DNA from: an uncultured Lachnoclostridium sp.
Lineage (GTDB): Bacteria; Bacillota; Clostridia; Lachnospirales; Lachnospiraceae
Direction of reading: 5' to 3'
Assembly: GCA_946499505.1 (NCBI GenBank)
Contig: CAMMSL010000013.1
Coordinates: 1 to 64,000, forward strand
DNA length: 64,000 nucleotides
In this document: one piece after another, positions 53,788 to 63,744 of the stretch
How positions within the stretch are numbered: the stretch's first letter is position 1
How the letters are laid out: every line of letters begins with the position of its first letter
Notes under the pieces: generated by a model
The model's input: only the letters and a program-made list of their open reading frames with translations
Told to the model about the DNA's origin: nothing
The model's database searches: none
Translations under genes and position numbers: made by a program

Positions 53788-55425
53788 TTAATCCTCCACT
53801 GTTATCTCCATATTGATCTTCTGTTCTATATCGATGAATGTATCTTCAAAATGCCGGCCCTCTTCCACATGCCGCACCTCTACTTCCACTTTCTTTCCGA
53901 TCCGCTGTTCGATCAGATCCTCCAGCTCCTGTATGTGGTCTTCTCTGCCTACCACACTTGCAGCCAGAGCATCGGGAAGTACGATCAGCAGGCGGTTGTC
54001 GCCGCCAAGGCTTAAGCGGGCTTTCTTCAGATATCCCCGCACCATACCGGACGCCTCGCCCGCGATGGAACGGAAATTCTTCACCACTTCCTGCACATCC
54101 TCCGGGATCGCATTGGGAAGTTCTCTCCGAACTCCTGCGCTGCCTGCTGCTCCGGAACCGCCTCCCGGCATACCGGCTCTGTTTCCGCCGGCTTCTCCGT
54201 ATGCGCCATCCTGATATCCTGCACCAGATCCATATCCTCCCTGGGCCTGCAGCACGGCTGCGGCATCGATTCCTTTTTCCACTTTCTCTTCCACTGCACG
54301 GATGCGGTCCAACAGGGAATCCTGCGTACTTTCCATGGCAGGTGTACACAATTTGATCAACGCGACTTCCAGCATGACTCTCTTCTGTGTCGCATACTTG
54401 AGCTGGTTGGAAAGTTCAGAAAAAATGCGGATATACCGGAACAGCATATCCGGCTCGATCATCTGCGCCTCTTCCCTGAGCTGAGCCATATTTTCCGTTG
54501 ATACATCCAGAACATCCTCTATATTATCAGAAGTATTTACCAGAAGCAAGTTCCTCAGGTACCATGTAAAATCCGCCGCAAGCTGGGTCAGTTCCCGGCC
54601 CTGCATGACCAGGTCCTCCACCACGTCCAGCACGCCGGCCACGTCCCTGTCGATCACCTTTCGCAGCAGCCGGCTGAACACATCCGTGTCCACGGCGCCG
54701 AGGACTTCCAGCACATTGTCGTAAGTGAGCTTCTGCCCCATATAAAATGCAATGCACTGATCCAGAAGACTCAGCGCATCACGCATGGAACCGTCCGCAG
54801 CTTTCGCGATGTATCGGAGCGCCTTGTCCTCCACATCCACATGTTCCGTGTCCATCAGCTCTTTCATGCGGTCCGTGATCGTCTCGATGCTGATACGCTT
54901 GAAGTCATAATGCTGGCACCGTGACAGGATCGTGATCGGTATCTTGTGGACCTCTGTCGTCGCCAGGATAAAGATCACGTACTCCGGCGGCTCCTCCAGC
55001 GTTTTCAGCAAAGCATTGAAAGCTCCTATGGACAGCATATGCACCTCGTCGATGATATAGACCTTATACCGCCCCTCTGTCGGACGGTACGCCACCTCCT
55101 CACGGATTTCTCTGATATTATCGACACCGTTGTTGGAGGCTGCATCGATCTCGATCACATTCATGGACGTGCCGGCCGCGATAGACCGGCACATCTCACA
55201 TTCCCCGCAGGGGCTTCCGTCCACCGGATGCTCACAGTTCACCGCTTTGGCAAAAATCTTTGCCACTGTTGTCTTTCCGGTTCCCCTGGTTCCGCAGAAC
55301 AGATATGCATGTCCGATGCGGTTTGCCTTGATCTGGTTCTGCAATGTTGTAATAATATGGTCCTGCCCCTTTACATCGCCGAATTCGGTCGGGCGGAACT
55401 TTCGGTAAAGTGCCGTATACGACAT
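53788..55425 (-). CDS. dnaX: DNA polymerase III subunit gamma/tau
   Basis: A 545-residue clamp-loader ATPase: Walker A FCGTRGTGKTTVAKI near residue 45, zinc finger CEHPVDGSPCGECEMC near 64-79, Walker B VYIIDEVHML near 122, and sensor SRCQHYDF near 168. A Gly/Ala-rich linker (~385-425) precedes the tau-type C-terminal domain. No clear frameshift site is needed: the full-length tau form is open. It starts 3 bp after the pfk stop. Confidence 0.96.
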   Translation of the reverse strand: MSYTALYRKFRPTEFGDVKGQDHIITTLQNQIKANRIGHAYLFCGTRGTGKTTVAKIFAKAVNCEHPVDGSPCGECEMCRSIAAGTSMNVIEIDAASNNGVDNIREIREEVAYRPTEGRYKVYIIDEVHMLSIGAFNALLKTLEEPPEYVIFILATTEVHKIPITILSRCQHYDFKRISIETITDRMKELMDTEHVDVEDKALRYIAKAADGSMRDALSLLDQCIAFYMGQKLTYDNVLEVLGAVDTDVFSRLLRKVIDRDVAGVLDVVEDLVMQGRELTQLAADFTWYLRNLLLVNTSDNIEDVLDVSTENMAQLREEAQMIEPDMLFRYIRIFSELSNQLKYATQKRVMLEVALIKLCTPAMESTQDSLLDRIRAVEEKVEKGIDAAAVLQAQGGYGSGAGYQDGAYGEAGGNRAGMPGGGSGAAGSAGVRRELPNAIPEDVQEVVKNFRSIAGEASGMVRGYLKKARLSLGGDNRLLIVLPDALAASVVGREDHIQELEDLIEQRIGKKVEVEVRHVEEGRHFEDTFIDIEQKINMEITVED

Positions 55426-55428
55426 GGA

Positions 55429-56508
55429 TTACACCTCGTCACCGAAGCTGATGCCGATCATTCTCGCTTCTTTGATCAGGCTGCATTTCGGATCAACAGT
55501 CTTTAACTTGCCCGCCACTTCTGCCAGCGGTACTTTTGTCGTCTCGCCATTCTTCATGGCAACCATATATCCGTACTTCTCTTCAAGGATCAGTTCCGCA
55601 GCTTTCGCACCTACACGTGTTGCAAATACGCGGTCATATGCACACGGTGAACCGCCTCTCTGTGTATGTCCCGGAACCGTGATACGAACTTCCTTATCAG
55701 TCTCTTTCTGGATCTGCTCTGCCAGCTCATATGCGATGGAAGGATATTTTCTCTTCGCCAGTTTCTCTTTGTACTCTTTCTTTGATAACTTGGCGTCTTT
55801 CTTGGAGATCGCGCCTTCTGCCACTGCAAGGATGGTAAACGGTTTGCCTGCTTTTGAGCGTCCGTCGATTACTTTCTTGATTGCTTTGATATCATACGGG
55901 ATCTCCGGCAGAAGGATGATATCAGCTCCGCCCGCGATACCTGCATGAAGTGTTACATATCCTACCTTGTGTCCCATAACCTCAATGATAAATACACGGC
56001 TGTGGGATGTCGCCGTCGTGTGGATCCTGTCGATCGTATCCGTAGCGATATCTACGGCACTCTGGAAGCCGAAGGTCATATCCGTTCCCCACAGGTCATT
56101 GTCGATCGTCTTCGGCAGAGTGATAATATTAAGCCCCTCTTCACGGAGCAGGTTTGCTGTCTTGTGTGTTCCGTTTCCGCCAAGGATGACAAGACAGTTC
56201 AGGTTCAGCTTATGATATGTATGTTTCATAGCCTCCACCTTGTCAAGTCCGTCTTTATCCGGCACTCTCATCAGTTTGAACGGCTGTCTGGATGTACCGA
56301 GGATCGTACCGCCCCGTGTCAGGATTCCTGAAAAATCTTTGGATGTGAGCATGCTGAAATCTGCATAGATCAGGCCTTTGTATCCGTCTTTAAACCCGTA
56401 GATCTCCACATCATCGCGCTTGGAGCAGATTCCTTTTACAACGCCTCTCATAGCTGCATTGAGCGCCTGACAGTCTCCGCCGCTTGTCAACATACCGATA
56501 CGTAACAT
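55429..56508 (-). CDS. 6-phosphofructokinase, G/K hybrid type
   Basis: A 359-residue PFK. The N-terminal loop is TSGGDCQALNAAM (usual GGDAPG). The phosphate-donor loop reads LGGNGTHKT (Gly at the position where PPi enzymes have Asp), while the next loop reads LPKTIDND (Lys, as in PPi enzymes, not GTIDND). Trypanosomal ATP-PFKs share this G plus K pair, so ATP is the likelier donor, with PPi use not excluded. It is co-directional with dnaX at 3 bp, an odd partner. A -10 TATAAT lies near 56592 on the minus strand without a clear -35. Confidence 0.87.
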   Translation of the reverse strand: MLRIGMLTSGGDCQALNAAMRGVVKGICSKRDDVEIYGFKDGYKGLIYADFSMLTSKDFSGILTRGGTILGTSRQPFKLMRVPDKDGLDKVEAMKHTYHKLNLNCLVILGGNGTHKTANLLREEGLNIITLPKTIDNDLWGTDMTFGFQSAVDIATDTIDRIHTTATSHSRVFIIEVMGHKVGYVTLHAGIAGGADIILLPEIPYDIKAIKKVIDGRSKAGKPFTILAVAEGAISKKDAKLSKKEYKEKLAKRKYPSIAYELAEQIQKETDKEVRITVPGHTQRGGSPCAYDRVFATRVGAKAAELILEEKYGYMVAMKNGETTKVPLAEVAGKLKTVDPKCSLIKEARMIGISFGDEV

Positions 56509-56603
56509 ATTACATTTCCTCCTTTATCTCACCGCTGCCCGCTTCCTCATATTTGTTCCGGAGAACCGTTCCTTCACAATCCCGGAATCTTATTATATAA
56601 CAG

Positions 56604-56635
56604 AATAAGCAGCCGGCTTTTTCCGACTGCTTATT
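56604..56635 (-). terminator. Terminator of the two-component system
   Basis: AATAAGCAG / CTGCTTATT stem with inner CGG/CCG pairs, 9 bp after the histidine kinase stop; minus strand. Confidence 0.7.
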
Positions 56636-56643
56636 ATTATACC

Positions 56644-57981
56644 CTATTTACGATTTCCATTCAACAAAAGTGAAACCCGAAATATTTTTCCGTCATATTC
56701 AACCTTTGGAATCCCATTGTACTTCTTCGTCACATCGAGAACTGACTCGAGCCCGATTCCTTTGCGGTTCTTAGCCTTTGCCGAAAGAAATACTCCATCT
56801 TTTTTTCGCACGATCCCCGAATAACTGTTTTCCACAAGAATGATCAACACACTGCCTGACTGATGGATCTTCACAGTGATGTAGCGCGCTCCTTCTGTCT
56901 GTCTCGCACAGGCTTCATAAGCATTTTCCAGAAGATTTCCGAGGATGATGCATATATCTGTATCCGTTACAACAAATGATTCCTCTGCATCTACCTGAAT
57001 GCCCATCCGGATTTTCTCCTCGTCTGCCAGTTGTCTGTAATGGCTGAGCAGCGAATCCATAGCTGAATTCCCACTGTATATCCCGGAACTTTTCTTATCA
57101 AGTCTGGAGATACAGTCACAGAGATATTCTTCCATTCCCTTATAATCTTTCTTATCTGCATATCCCTGCAATACCACCATATGATGTCTCATATCATGCC
57201 GTGCTTTTGCAGTTCCCTCAATATAGTCCTGAAAATGCTCCAGCTGTTTCTGCTGCGCATTGATCTGAAGATCAGATATATGCAGTTCTTCTTCCAGCTT
57301 TGTGGCTTTGCTCTGCCCGATCAGCGAAGCCAGGAGTATAATGTACGAGGAAAAAGTCAGCACAACCCATAAAAATGGTACAAAGATAAATTCTCTCCCC
57401 GGAAAATCTGTTATATCCGTAAATACCGGCTGCATATACAAGGCGTACATCACACTTGAAAAGAAAGGCAGGAGCCAGGCAAAAAACCAGGAAGAAAGAA
57501 ATCCGCTGCAATCCAGCGCCGGGCGCATAAGCTTAGAAAAGAAAAGTCTGATCAAAGGGAATGAGACCACTGCGGTCAAAATGACCGGCCATGCCGGAAA
57601 CTCCATATAATATTCCGGAATATGATCTGAAATCAGATAGTAGAAGACTGTCGCGATCAGCGCGACATCGTCTGCATAGCACTTCACAATTCCCGAGATA
57701 AAGAGGCATTGCCCCAGATTATAATCCAGCACCGTATAAGGTATGCAAAAACACGCCATAGCTGTGGCAAGAGTGATAAACTGCTGGGCATAGCTTCCCA
57801 GCCCGAAATAGGCATATCCTGCCACTCCCACTGCCGCGATCGCCACAAACATGGAAATCGCAAAGATAAGCCGTTTCCAGAAAGGCTTCTTGATCTTGTC
57901 TTTAAATGTCCGGTAGAGCACAGATACTACAATGATCACATAGAGAAACGCTATGCATATAAAGCTTCCTGTAATTCTCAT
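56644..57981 (-). CDS. GHKL-type sensor histidine kinase
   Basis: A 445-residue membrane kinase of the AgrC/GHKL type: six or so N-terminal transmembrane helices to ~residue 230, a coiled-coil dimerisation region with the phosphate-accepting His in KARHDMRHHMVVLQGY (~265), and a GHKL ATPase end (ILGNLLENAYEAC, GIGLESV). AgrC-like kinases often sense peptides at the membrane, but no peptide precursor gene is seen near. It overlaps the regulator gene by 4 bp. Confidence 0.92.
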   Translation of the reverse strand: MRITGSFICIAFLYVIIVVSVLYRTFKDKIKKPFWKRLIFAISMFVAIAAVGVAGYAYFGLGSYAQQFITLATAMACFCIPYTVLDYNLGQCLFISGIVKCYADDVALIATVFYYLISDHIPEYYMEFPAWPVILTAVVSFPLIRLFFSKLMRPALDCSGFLSSWFFAWLLPFFSSVMYALYMQPVFTDITDFPGREFIFVPFLWVVLTFSSYIILLASLIGQSKATKLEEELHISDLQINAQQKQLEHFQDYIEGTAKARHDMRHHMVVLQGYADKKDYKGMEEYLCDCISRLDKKSSGIYSGNSAMDSLLSHYRQLADEEKIRMGIQVDAEESFVVTDTDICIILGNLLENAYEACARQTEGARYITVKIHQSGSVLIILVENSYSGIVRKKDGVFLSAKAKNRKGIGLESVLDVTKKYNGIPKVEYDGKIFRVSLLLNGNRK

Positions 57982-58706
57982 ATATATGATCTCCGGTTCA
58001 CATATTCAAACATATAGTTCGCATATGCCTGTGTCACTTCCTGATACATCGCTCTGGAAATCGGGATACGTTTCCCGTCTGTCAGGACAAAATCCTTATC
58101 ATCCAGCGAATCTATATAGTCCATATTTACCATACAGTTTCTGTAACACCAGAGGAACTGGCAGTACGGACGGAGTACTGGTGCAAATTTGTCAAAAGGC
58201 ATATATGATCTGACTACGTTTGAAGTTGTATGCACCTGAATATAATGGTTGTGATAATCTACATACATGATATCTTTGATCAGGATCTTTGTAAACTGGC
58301 GTCCTTCTTTCAGCTCGATATAATGAAGAAATTTATCATATACTTCTTCGAAATGATCCAGTGCATTCTCAAGTTCTTCATATGTGTACGGTTTAACAAG
58401 ATAATCCAGCGCTCTTACTTTAAATGCTTTTATCGCATGTTCCCGGCTTGCAGTCGTAAAAATAATCTGGCACTCCGGATATTTCTCACGTATCGCCTGA
58501 GCGATTCTGTCACCATTGTTCCTCTTCATATAGATATCAAGTATCACAAGATCATATGCTTTCTCCTTTGCTGAGGAAAGAAATTTCTGCTCTTCCTCAA
58601 AGTTATCAATCTGCATATGTACCCTGTGTTCTTTACAGTATCTGCTGATATTTTCAAACAAATACCGGATATCCTCCCTGGAATCATCAACTATCGCTAT
58701 GTGCAT
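57978..58706 (-). CDS. LytTR-family response regulator
   Basis: A 242-residue regulator: receiver domain with the phospho-acceptor Asp in DLVILDIYMK near residue 53 and Lys in YLVKPYT, then a LytTR DNA-binding domain (~135-240, RQFTKILIKDIMYVDYHNHYIQVH). The start at 58706 is chosen for GGGAGGAAG; an earlier in-frame TTG at 58724 overlaps that site. It is the first gene of the two-component operon. Confidence 0.92.
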   Translation of the reverse strand: MHIAIVDDSREDIRYLFENISRYCKEHRVHMQIDNFEEEQKFLSSAKEKAYDLVILDIYMKRNNGDRIAQAIREKYPECQIIFTTASREHAIKAFKVRALDYLVKPYTYEELENALDHFEEVYDKFLHYIELKEGRQFTKILIKDIMYVDYHNHYIQVHTTSNVVRSYMPFDKFAPVLRPYCQFLWCYRNCMVNMDYIDSLDDKDFVLTDGKRIPISRAMYQEVTQAYANYMFEYVNRRSYI

Positions 58707-58817
58707 TCTATCTTCCTCCCGCAATGTCTGTCCATATTATACTACATCAATCCATTGTAAAGTCCAATTATAACAATGGTAAATTTTGTCTTATTGCAGT
58801 AAAAAAGGAATAAAATA

Positions 58818-58850
58818 CGGCGCCGTAAGTGTAGATCACTTACAGCGCCG
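58818..58850 (-). terminator. Terminator of pgi
   Basis: CGGCGCcGTAAGTG / CACTTACaGCGCCG stem with a five-base loop, then a T-rich tail on the minus strand; it lies between pgi and the regulator operon. Confidence 0.8.
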
Positions 58851-58902
58851 CTGCATTTTTCTATGATCAGATCTGCCGGATACCGTTCCGAACTGTAGGA
58901 TC

Positions 58903-60252
58903 CTACAGTCTCTTAAGAAGAGCTTCTCTCTGCTCCTCGTATCCCGGTTTTCCAAGCAGTGCAAACATGTTCTTCTTGTAGCTCTCAACCCCCGGCTGAT
59001 TGAACGGATTAACGCCGAGTAAATATCCGCTCACACCGCATGCAAACTCAAAGAAATAGAACAGTTCGCCGAGGTAATATTCGTTCTGCTCCGGAATCTT
59101 CACCATAAGGTTCGGAACATTTCCGTCTGTATGTGCGAGGATCGTACCATTCATCGCACTCTTATTGATAAAGTCAACCTCTTTACCTGCAAGATAGTTC
59201 AGGCCGTCCAGATCCACCGGCTCTTCATTGATAACGATCTCTTCCCTGGACTTTTCTACATTGAGAACAGTCTCGAACAGGATCCTGTTGCCGTCCTGGA
59301 TGAACTGACCCATAGAGTGCAGGTCTGTCGTAAGGTCTACAGATGCCGGGAAGATACCTTTCTGGTCCTTGCCCTCACTCTCGCCGTAGAGCTGTTTCCA
59401 CCATTCGGACACATAGTGCAGGCTCGGCTCATAGTTTGCCAGAACCTCTATTGTCTTGCCCTTGCGGAGAAGAATGTTTCTTATCGCCGCATATTTCATC
59501 GCATCGTTGTCAGCGAAATCATTCTCGATCGCAGCCTTTCTTCCTGCTGCTGCACCGTCCATCAGTTTGTCGATGTCAGCGCCGCTCACAGCGATCGGAA
59601 GCAGACCTACTGCTGTCAGTACGGAGAAACGTCCTCCTACATCATCCGGCACTACGAATGTCTCATAGCCCTCTTCTGTCGCAAGATTCTTAAGAGCTCC
59701 TTTCGCCCGGTCAGTCGTTGCATAGATTCTCTTTGCAGCTTCCTCTTTGCCATATTTCTTCTCCAGGATCTCCTTGAATACGCGGAACGCGATCGCAGGT
59801 TCTGTTGTGGTACCTGACTTTGAGATCATATTGATAGAGAAATCTCTGTCTCCTACCACGTCGATCAGATCTTTGATATAAGTGCTGCTGATGCTGTTTC
59901 CTACATAATAGATCTCCGGAGCTTTGCGGATCTCTTTGGATACCACATTTGCAAAAGAATGTCCGAGGAACTCGATGGCAGCTCTAGCTCCCAGATAAGA
60001 ACCGCCGATTCCGATCACGAGAAGAACTTCAGAATCCTCACGGATCTTCTCCGCCGCTTTCTTGATGCGTGCGAACTCTTCCTTATCATAATCTACCGGA
60101 AGATCGATCCATCCAAGGAAATCATTTCCCGCGCCGGTCTTTGCGAGCAGCTTGTCTTTCGCCTGTGCAGCAAGCTCACTCATGTACTGCATCTCGTGCT
60201 CCTGTACAAAACTGCTTGCCTTTGAATAATCAAATGTTACTTTGCTCATCAT
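58903..60252 (-). CDS. pgi: Glucose-6-phosphate isomerase
   Basis: A 449-residue PGI of the Firmicute type, interconverting glucose-6-phosphate and fructose-6-phosphate. Motifs: [16 protein letters not shown] near residue 81, [14 protein letters not shown] near 145, [16 protein letters not shown] near 206 and the C-terminal [14 protein letters not shown]. The second codon is also ATG and is better spaced from AGGAAGG (60249). Single gene. Confidence 0.96.
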   Translation of the reverse strand: MMSKVTFDYSKASSFVQEHEMQYMSELAAQAKDKLLAKTGAGNDFLGWIDLPVDYDKEEFARIKKAAEKIREDSEVLLVIGIGGSYLGARAAIEFLGHSFANVVSKEIRKAPEIYYVGNSISSTYIKDLIDVVGDRDFSINMISKSGTTTEPAIAFRVFKEILEKKYGKEEAAKRIYATTDRAKGALKNLATEEGYETFVVPDDVGGRFSVLTAVGLLPIAVSGADIDKLMDGAAAGRKAAIENDFADNDAMKYAAIRNILLRKGKTIEVLANYEPSLHYVSEWWKQLYGESEGKDQKGIFPASVDLTTDLHSMGQFIQDGNRILFETVLNVEKSREEIVINEEPVDLDGLNYLAGKEVDFINKSAMNGTILAHTDGNVPNLMVKIPEQNEYYLGELFYFFEFACGVSGYLLGVNPFNQPGVESYKKNMFALLGKPGYEEQREALLKRL

Positions 60253-60381
60253 TATCCTTCCTCTCTGATATTCTCTGATATCAATGTCATCATTTGAATT
60301 CCGGCAATGGCAGAAACCACCGCTGCCGATACTCTATGCATATTCTACCAAATCTGTATACCTTATTCAAGTTAAAAGCTT

Positions 60382-61368
60382 TTAAGCCAGAAATTCTTCC
60401 AGAATCTGCCGGATCGCCTCCTCTCTCAGAGCAGGTCTGTCATCATCCTGTCCCTGTCCGCTCTGCGCTGCACGCCGTGCTGTCTCTTTCACAGCTCCGG
60501 CTTTTGTCGTGGACCTCGGTTCTCCTTCAATATTAATGGGAAGTCCGTTTCCTTCAGATGCTTTTCCTGCTGACACACCTGTTTTTCTGTCAGCCATCTC
60601 TTCTGTATCCGTTATAGCCGCCCCGGCATATGATGCTTCTGCATATTCGGGTTCCGGCTGATTTTTCGCTGTTCTGGCGGGCCGCACATTTCTTCCTCCG
60701 CGGCCTGCTGCCCGGGACTCCTGTTTTGCATACTCCTGTTTTGCATATTCCGGCCTCTTATTTTCCGTATTTTCTTCTGAGGCCTGTATGCCTTTTCCGC
60801 TTCCCTCCGCAGATATGACATCGATGAATTCCCGCTCCCTTGTGTTCTGCCTGCGCAGACGGAATGTACATATATTCTCCAGATAATCAGTCATATACAT
60901 CCTGACTGCATTTATCTTATACGGCTCGTCACTCAGACGCATGACTACAGATAGAAGTATCACCTCTGCTATCCCTGCAGCAATATATTGATAAACGGAT
61001 TCAGAGAATCCGGAATAAAAGTAAAGTACCGACGCCCCGAGAGCCGCCAGTATCCCGGCAAACCAGACAGACAATATCTCAATCTGTCTCCATGTATGGA
61101 TGCGGAACAAAAATCCGCGATATTCATAGATATATTTTTCCACAAACGCATCGATGTTTTCCACTGAATCGCGGATCATACATGCGTGTTCGTATTTTGC
61201 TCTTACGAGTTTTATCAGTCTGTGCGTACTCTTCGGCATGTTGCCTGCCGCCTTTACCAGTCTGTGCAGGGTAACATGATTGACGATCTTAGCTATGATC
61301 CCCAGTACCCCGACAGCTGCCATCAGATATGTAATGACTCTGGTATCTGCTGCCAATCCTTCTAACAT
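60382..61368 (-). CDS. Membrane protein with disordered C-terminal tail
   Basis: A 328-residue protein of unknown function. A helix at ~10-28, a cytoplasmic helical segment with HRLIKLVRAKYEHACMIRDSVENIDAFVEKYIYEYRGF (~45-90), two helices (~105-150, VWFAGILAALGASVLYFYSG; YIAAGIAEVILLSVVMRL), then a long low-complexity tail (~195-310) with EYAKQEYAKQ and many charged residues, ending in a short helix. Lachnospiraceae have similar proteins. Start set at 61368 (ACAGGAGGG). A TATAAT -10 lies at 61436-61441. Confidence 0.75.
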   Translation of the reverse strand: MLEGLAADTRVITYLMAAVGVLGIIAKIVNHVTLHRLVKAAGNMPKSTHRLIKLVRAKYEHACMIRDSVENIDAFVEKYIYEYRGFLFRIHTWRQIEILSVWFAGILAALGASVLYFYSGFSESVYQYIAAGIAEVILLSVVMRLSDEPYKINAVRMYMTDYLENICTFRLRRQNTREREFIDVISAEGSGKGIQASEENTENKRPEYAKQEYAKQESRAAGRGGRNVRPARTAKNQPEPEYAEASYAGAAITDTEEMADRKTGVSAGKASEGNGLPINIEGEPRSTTKAGAVKETARRAAQSGQGQDDDRPALREEAIRQILEEFLA

Positions 61369-61676
61369 ATCAAACCCTCCTGTTATTTTATTTCTCCCAC
61401 AATGCTCCCTGACGGTTCCTATTGTGTTTGTGGTCATTATAGTCCATCGCAGGCGGGTTGTCCGCAAAAACCGTTCTACATATTTCTACATCCGAGGGCA
61501 TCAGATTTTGCACATCCGGCGGTCTTTGTTCCTTTTTCTGAATGTTGATATGAACCTCAAAACCATTTAGAAACGCCAGCTTTTCCTTCAGAGTTCAACC
61601 TGGTTTTTCTGTCAGATTAGCGGTGTCATATGCGGTCATGTCCGCCCGAAAAGTGGCGTACAAAAATTCTGCTTTA

Positions 61677-61705
61677 TTGAATTTTTTTCTTCGATTTGCT
61701 ATAAT
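61677..61705 (+). promoter_or_regulatory. Promoter of TSCPD protein gene
   Basis: TTGAAT (61677-61682), 17-bp spacer, TATAAT (61700-61705), with a ~100-nt leader to AAAGGAGG. The rest of 61480-61676 shows no gene or recognised RNA. Confidence 0.7.
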
Positions 61706-61806
61706 GTCCTCTGCACATAAGCATAATCAGAAATACGGCGGAATGCTTCTTATCATCTGTACTCAGATTCTGGAAATATTCTGTAAGATAAAGGAGGTAT
61801 GAAAGA

Positions 61807-62049
61807 ATGGATTATCAGCCGAAAGGAGTCTGTTCCCAGCAGATTCATTTTGACATCATAGACAACAAAGTAAGAAATGTTTCTTTTAAAGGCGGATGCC
61901 ACGGCAACCTTCAGGGAATATCACGTCTGATCGACGGCATGGACGTCAACGAAGCGATTTCCCGCATCGACGGGATCAAATGCGGTTTCAAATCAACATC
62001 CTGTCCGGATCAGCTTGCACAGGCATTAAAACAGGCAGTCGGTAAATAA
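61807..62049 (+). CDS. TSCPD-domain protein (TIGR03905 type)
   Basis: An 80-residue protein with four cysteines (GVCSQQ, GGCHGN, IKCGF, SCPDQL) and the name-giving TSCPD-like end STSCPDQLAQAL. The domain also forms the C-terminus of some ribonucleotide reductases, where the cysteines bind zinc. The free-standing form is conserved in clostridia; function unknown. Confidence 0.88.
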   Translation: MDYQPKGVCSQQIHFDIIDNKVRNVSFKGGCHGNLQGISRLIDGMDVNEAISRIDGIKCGFKSTSCPDQLAQALKQAVGK

Positions 62050-62122
62050 TACCGGCTGCCCGTTTTCTTTGTTTCATTATTGAATTCTTATTCTGAAAAT
62101 GGGATAATAAAGAAAGAATCCC

Positions 62123-62266
62123 CCATTAAACCCTGAGAGCAGCCGCCATATGTATAGCCGATATTTGTGGTGTTTCTCGGAACAGGTTACTCAAATTATT
62201 TAATTAAAATCTGATTGTTAATAGTTTCCGCAGCTTGCATTGGCGGCTGCTCTCAGGGTTTAATGG
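62123..62266. repeat. 144-bp element with perfect 26-bp inverted repeats
   Basis: Arms 62123-62148 and 62241-62266 are perfect complements; the interior is 92 bp, AT-rich, with no ORF and no good promoter. It lies between two convergent genes. It has the size and shape of a MITE or of a large terminator-like structure; a target-site duplication is not evident. Confidence 0.75.
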
Positions 62267-62291
62267 AGATAAATTTTGCTATTATTTTCTA

Positions 62292-62789
62292 TTATGGAAG
62301 AAGGATTCCATCTGTTGCTGATGCAGTTTCGTCATAATCATATGCACTTTCTCCTGCTATATGATTTGCACGAACTCTGTAATAATATCCTCTGTCAACT
62401 TTAACAGACTTGGCGGTAGAAAGGAAATAATCATTATGAGTTTCTTCCATCCACCAGGCAACCTGCCCCCAATCATCATCTTCTTCATTATATCGCTCAA
62501 CATATACTATTGTTGCTATATAATCAACTTCTGTATTTGCCGTAGTAGATGCATATGCATAAACTCTTGTAAGACCGGCTTTGGAAATTGTACATTCTCC
62601 AGTCATAAGATATTCCCCCCTTGCCACAGAAGATGTTGAATACCCTGTTGAGCTCTCTTCCATAGTAAGTGTAGAACCATCTACTACTTTCCCATCTGTT
62701 TCTGCAGCTTTTACATCAAATACCGAAACAACCGCTACTGTACATAAAATTGTCATGCTACATAAAATAGATAAAATACGCTTTTTCAT
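62292..62789 (-). CDS. Small secreted protein, DUF6147-like
   Basis: A 165-residue protein with a signal peptide (MKKRILSILCSMTILCTVAV...VKAA, cut near residue 29) and a compact beta-rich mature domain: SVARGEYLMTGECTISKAGLTRVYAYASTTANTEVDYIATIVYVERY, ending YYYRVRANHIAGESAYDYDETAS. It resembles the DUF6147 family of secreted Lachnospiraceae proteins (from memory). Function unknown. It lies 70 bp after the DUF4367-like gene on the same strand. Confidence 0.7.
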   Translation of the reverse strand: MKKRILSILCSMTILCTVAVVSVFDVKAAETDGKVVDGSTLTMEESSTGYSTSSVARGEYLMTGECTISKAGLTRVYAYASTTANTEVDYIATIVYVERYNEEDDDWGQVAWWMEETHNDYFLSTAKSVKVDRGYYYRVRANHIAGESAYDYDETASATDGILLP

Positions 62790-62859
62790 CTTTTGTTCAT
62801 TCCTTTTTATAACTCTGTTTCTGTGTCTCTAATAATTAAACAGATGATTTCTTAAAAAC

Positions 62860-63645
62860 TTACGCATTTTCATCATAAAAAATTAAATTTTTTATAATTT
62901 TATTAAATTCCTTTTTTTCCATTACGCCCATTAACTGATACTGGGCATCCATATATTCAAATTCTGCCACATATCTATTATTTTCACGATTAGCTACTGA
63001 ATACTCTTTTACATCTATTATAATTTTATTATTTATTTCTATTTGATATTCATCAACTAGTTGATCAAGTTCCGTCCGTCCATACGAAGAATCTTTATTA
63101 TTCATATACATCGCATACTGCATTATCTGATCATTGTATTTATAAAATATAACAGCTCTACTTTGTTCTTTATCTAGTTCATATCCAGTAAAATAAAGGG
63201 GTTCTGGCATATAACCAAGCCTTACAGGAAAAATTCCTATTTCTTTTCTTATCTCATTAAATACCTGGATTTCATTCCAATCCTCAGTTACCTCTGATTC
63301 CATATCCTCTACATTAATAATATTTGCTTTCTCATCCCCCGCAACTCTATTCCAAAGCACCTTCCAGTACGACTTACTCCCTGTTCCGGTTATCACACTG
63401 CCGCACACAAGAATAAGCACTGCCGCAAGCGCCAGAAAGATCCGGCGTTTTTTCTTGCTGCGGTGCACTGCTTTTTTCACTCTCTTGTCATATTCGTATT
63501 CCTGTATTTTATTGAAAAGTGAAGTTTCCATATCTTCGGACACTTTGATATCGTCGAGATCATCTCTGCTCTCGACTTCTTTTTCTATGTCCTGTGCTTC
63601 TCTGTCCACTTCTTCTTTCAGTGATAACTTTTTCAGTTCTTTCAT
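62860..63645 (-). CDS. Membrane-anchored DUF4367-like protein
   Basis: A 261-residue protein: acidic cytoplasmic part, one transmembrane helix ([19 protein letters not shown], ~68-86) and an outside domain ([35 protein letters not shown]..., [26 protein letters not shown]) that fits DUF4367, often found in anti-sigma-like or sporulation-linked membrane proteins. The N-terminal part has no zinc motif and no sigma gene is next to it. The start has AAAAGGTG. Confidence 0.72.
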   Translation of the reverse strand: MKELKKLSLKEEVDREAQDIEKEVESRDDLDDIKVSEDMETSLFNKIQEYEYDKRVKKAVHRSKKKRRIFLALAAVLILVCGSVITGTGSKSYWKVLWNRVAGDEKANIINVEDMESEVTEDWNEIQVFNEIRKEIGIFPVRLGYMPEPLYFTGYELDKEQSRAVIFYKYNDQIMQYAMYMNNKDSSYGRTELDQLVDEYQIEINNKIIIDVKEYSVANRENNRYVAEFEYMDAQYQLMGVMEKKEFNKIIKNLIFYDENA

Positions 63646-63676
63646 GCTTTACACCTTTTTCTGTCCTATCTTTTCC

Positions 63677-63704
63677 TTGACTTTTCATCAAATAAGGTTA
63701 AGAT
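63677..63704 (+). promoter_or_regulatory. murG promoter
   Basis: TTGACT (63677-63682), 16-bp spacer, TAAGAT (63699-63704); TGGAGG precedes the ATG at 63745. Confidence 0.6.
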
Positions 63705-63744
63705 GAAATTAGCTTTAATACGATTATTTCTGGAGGTTACTTTT

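Noticed and set aside
53788..55425. Programmed frameshift in dnaX
   Set aside because: The reading frame is open to a normal tau-type end, and I saw no clear slippery heptamer with a downstream stem.
61480..61676. Riboswitch or T-box upstream of the TSCPD gene
   Set aside because: No specifier loop, antiterminator or known riboswitch core could be recognised.
62123..62266. Second inverton
   Set aside because: The interior has no convincing promoter and both flanking genes point toward it, so inversion would have nothing to switch.
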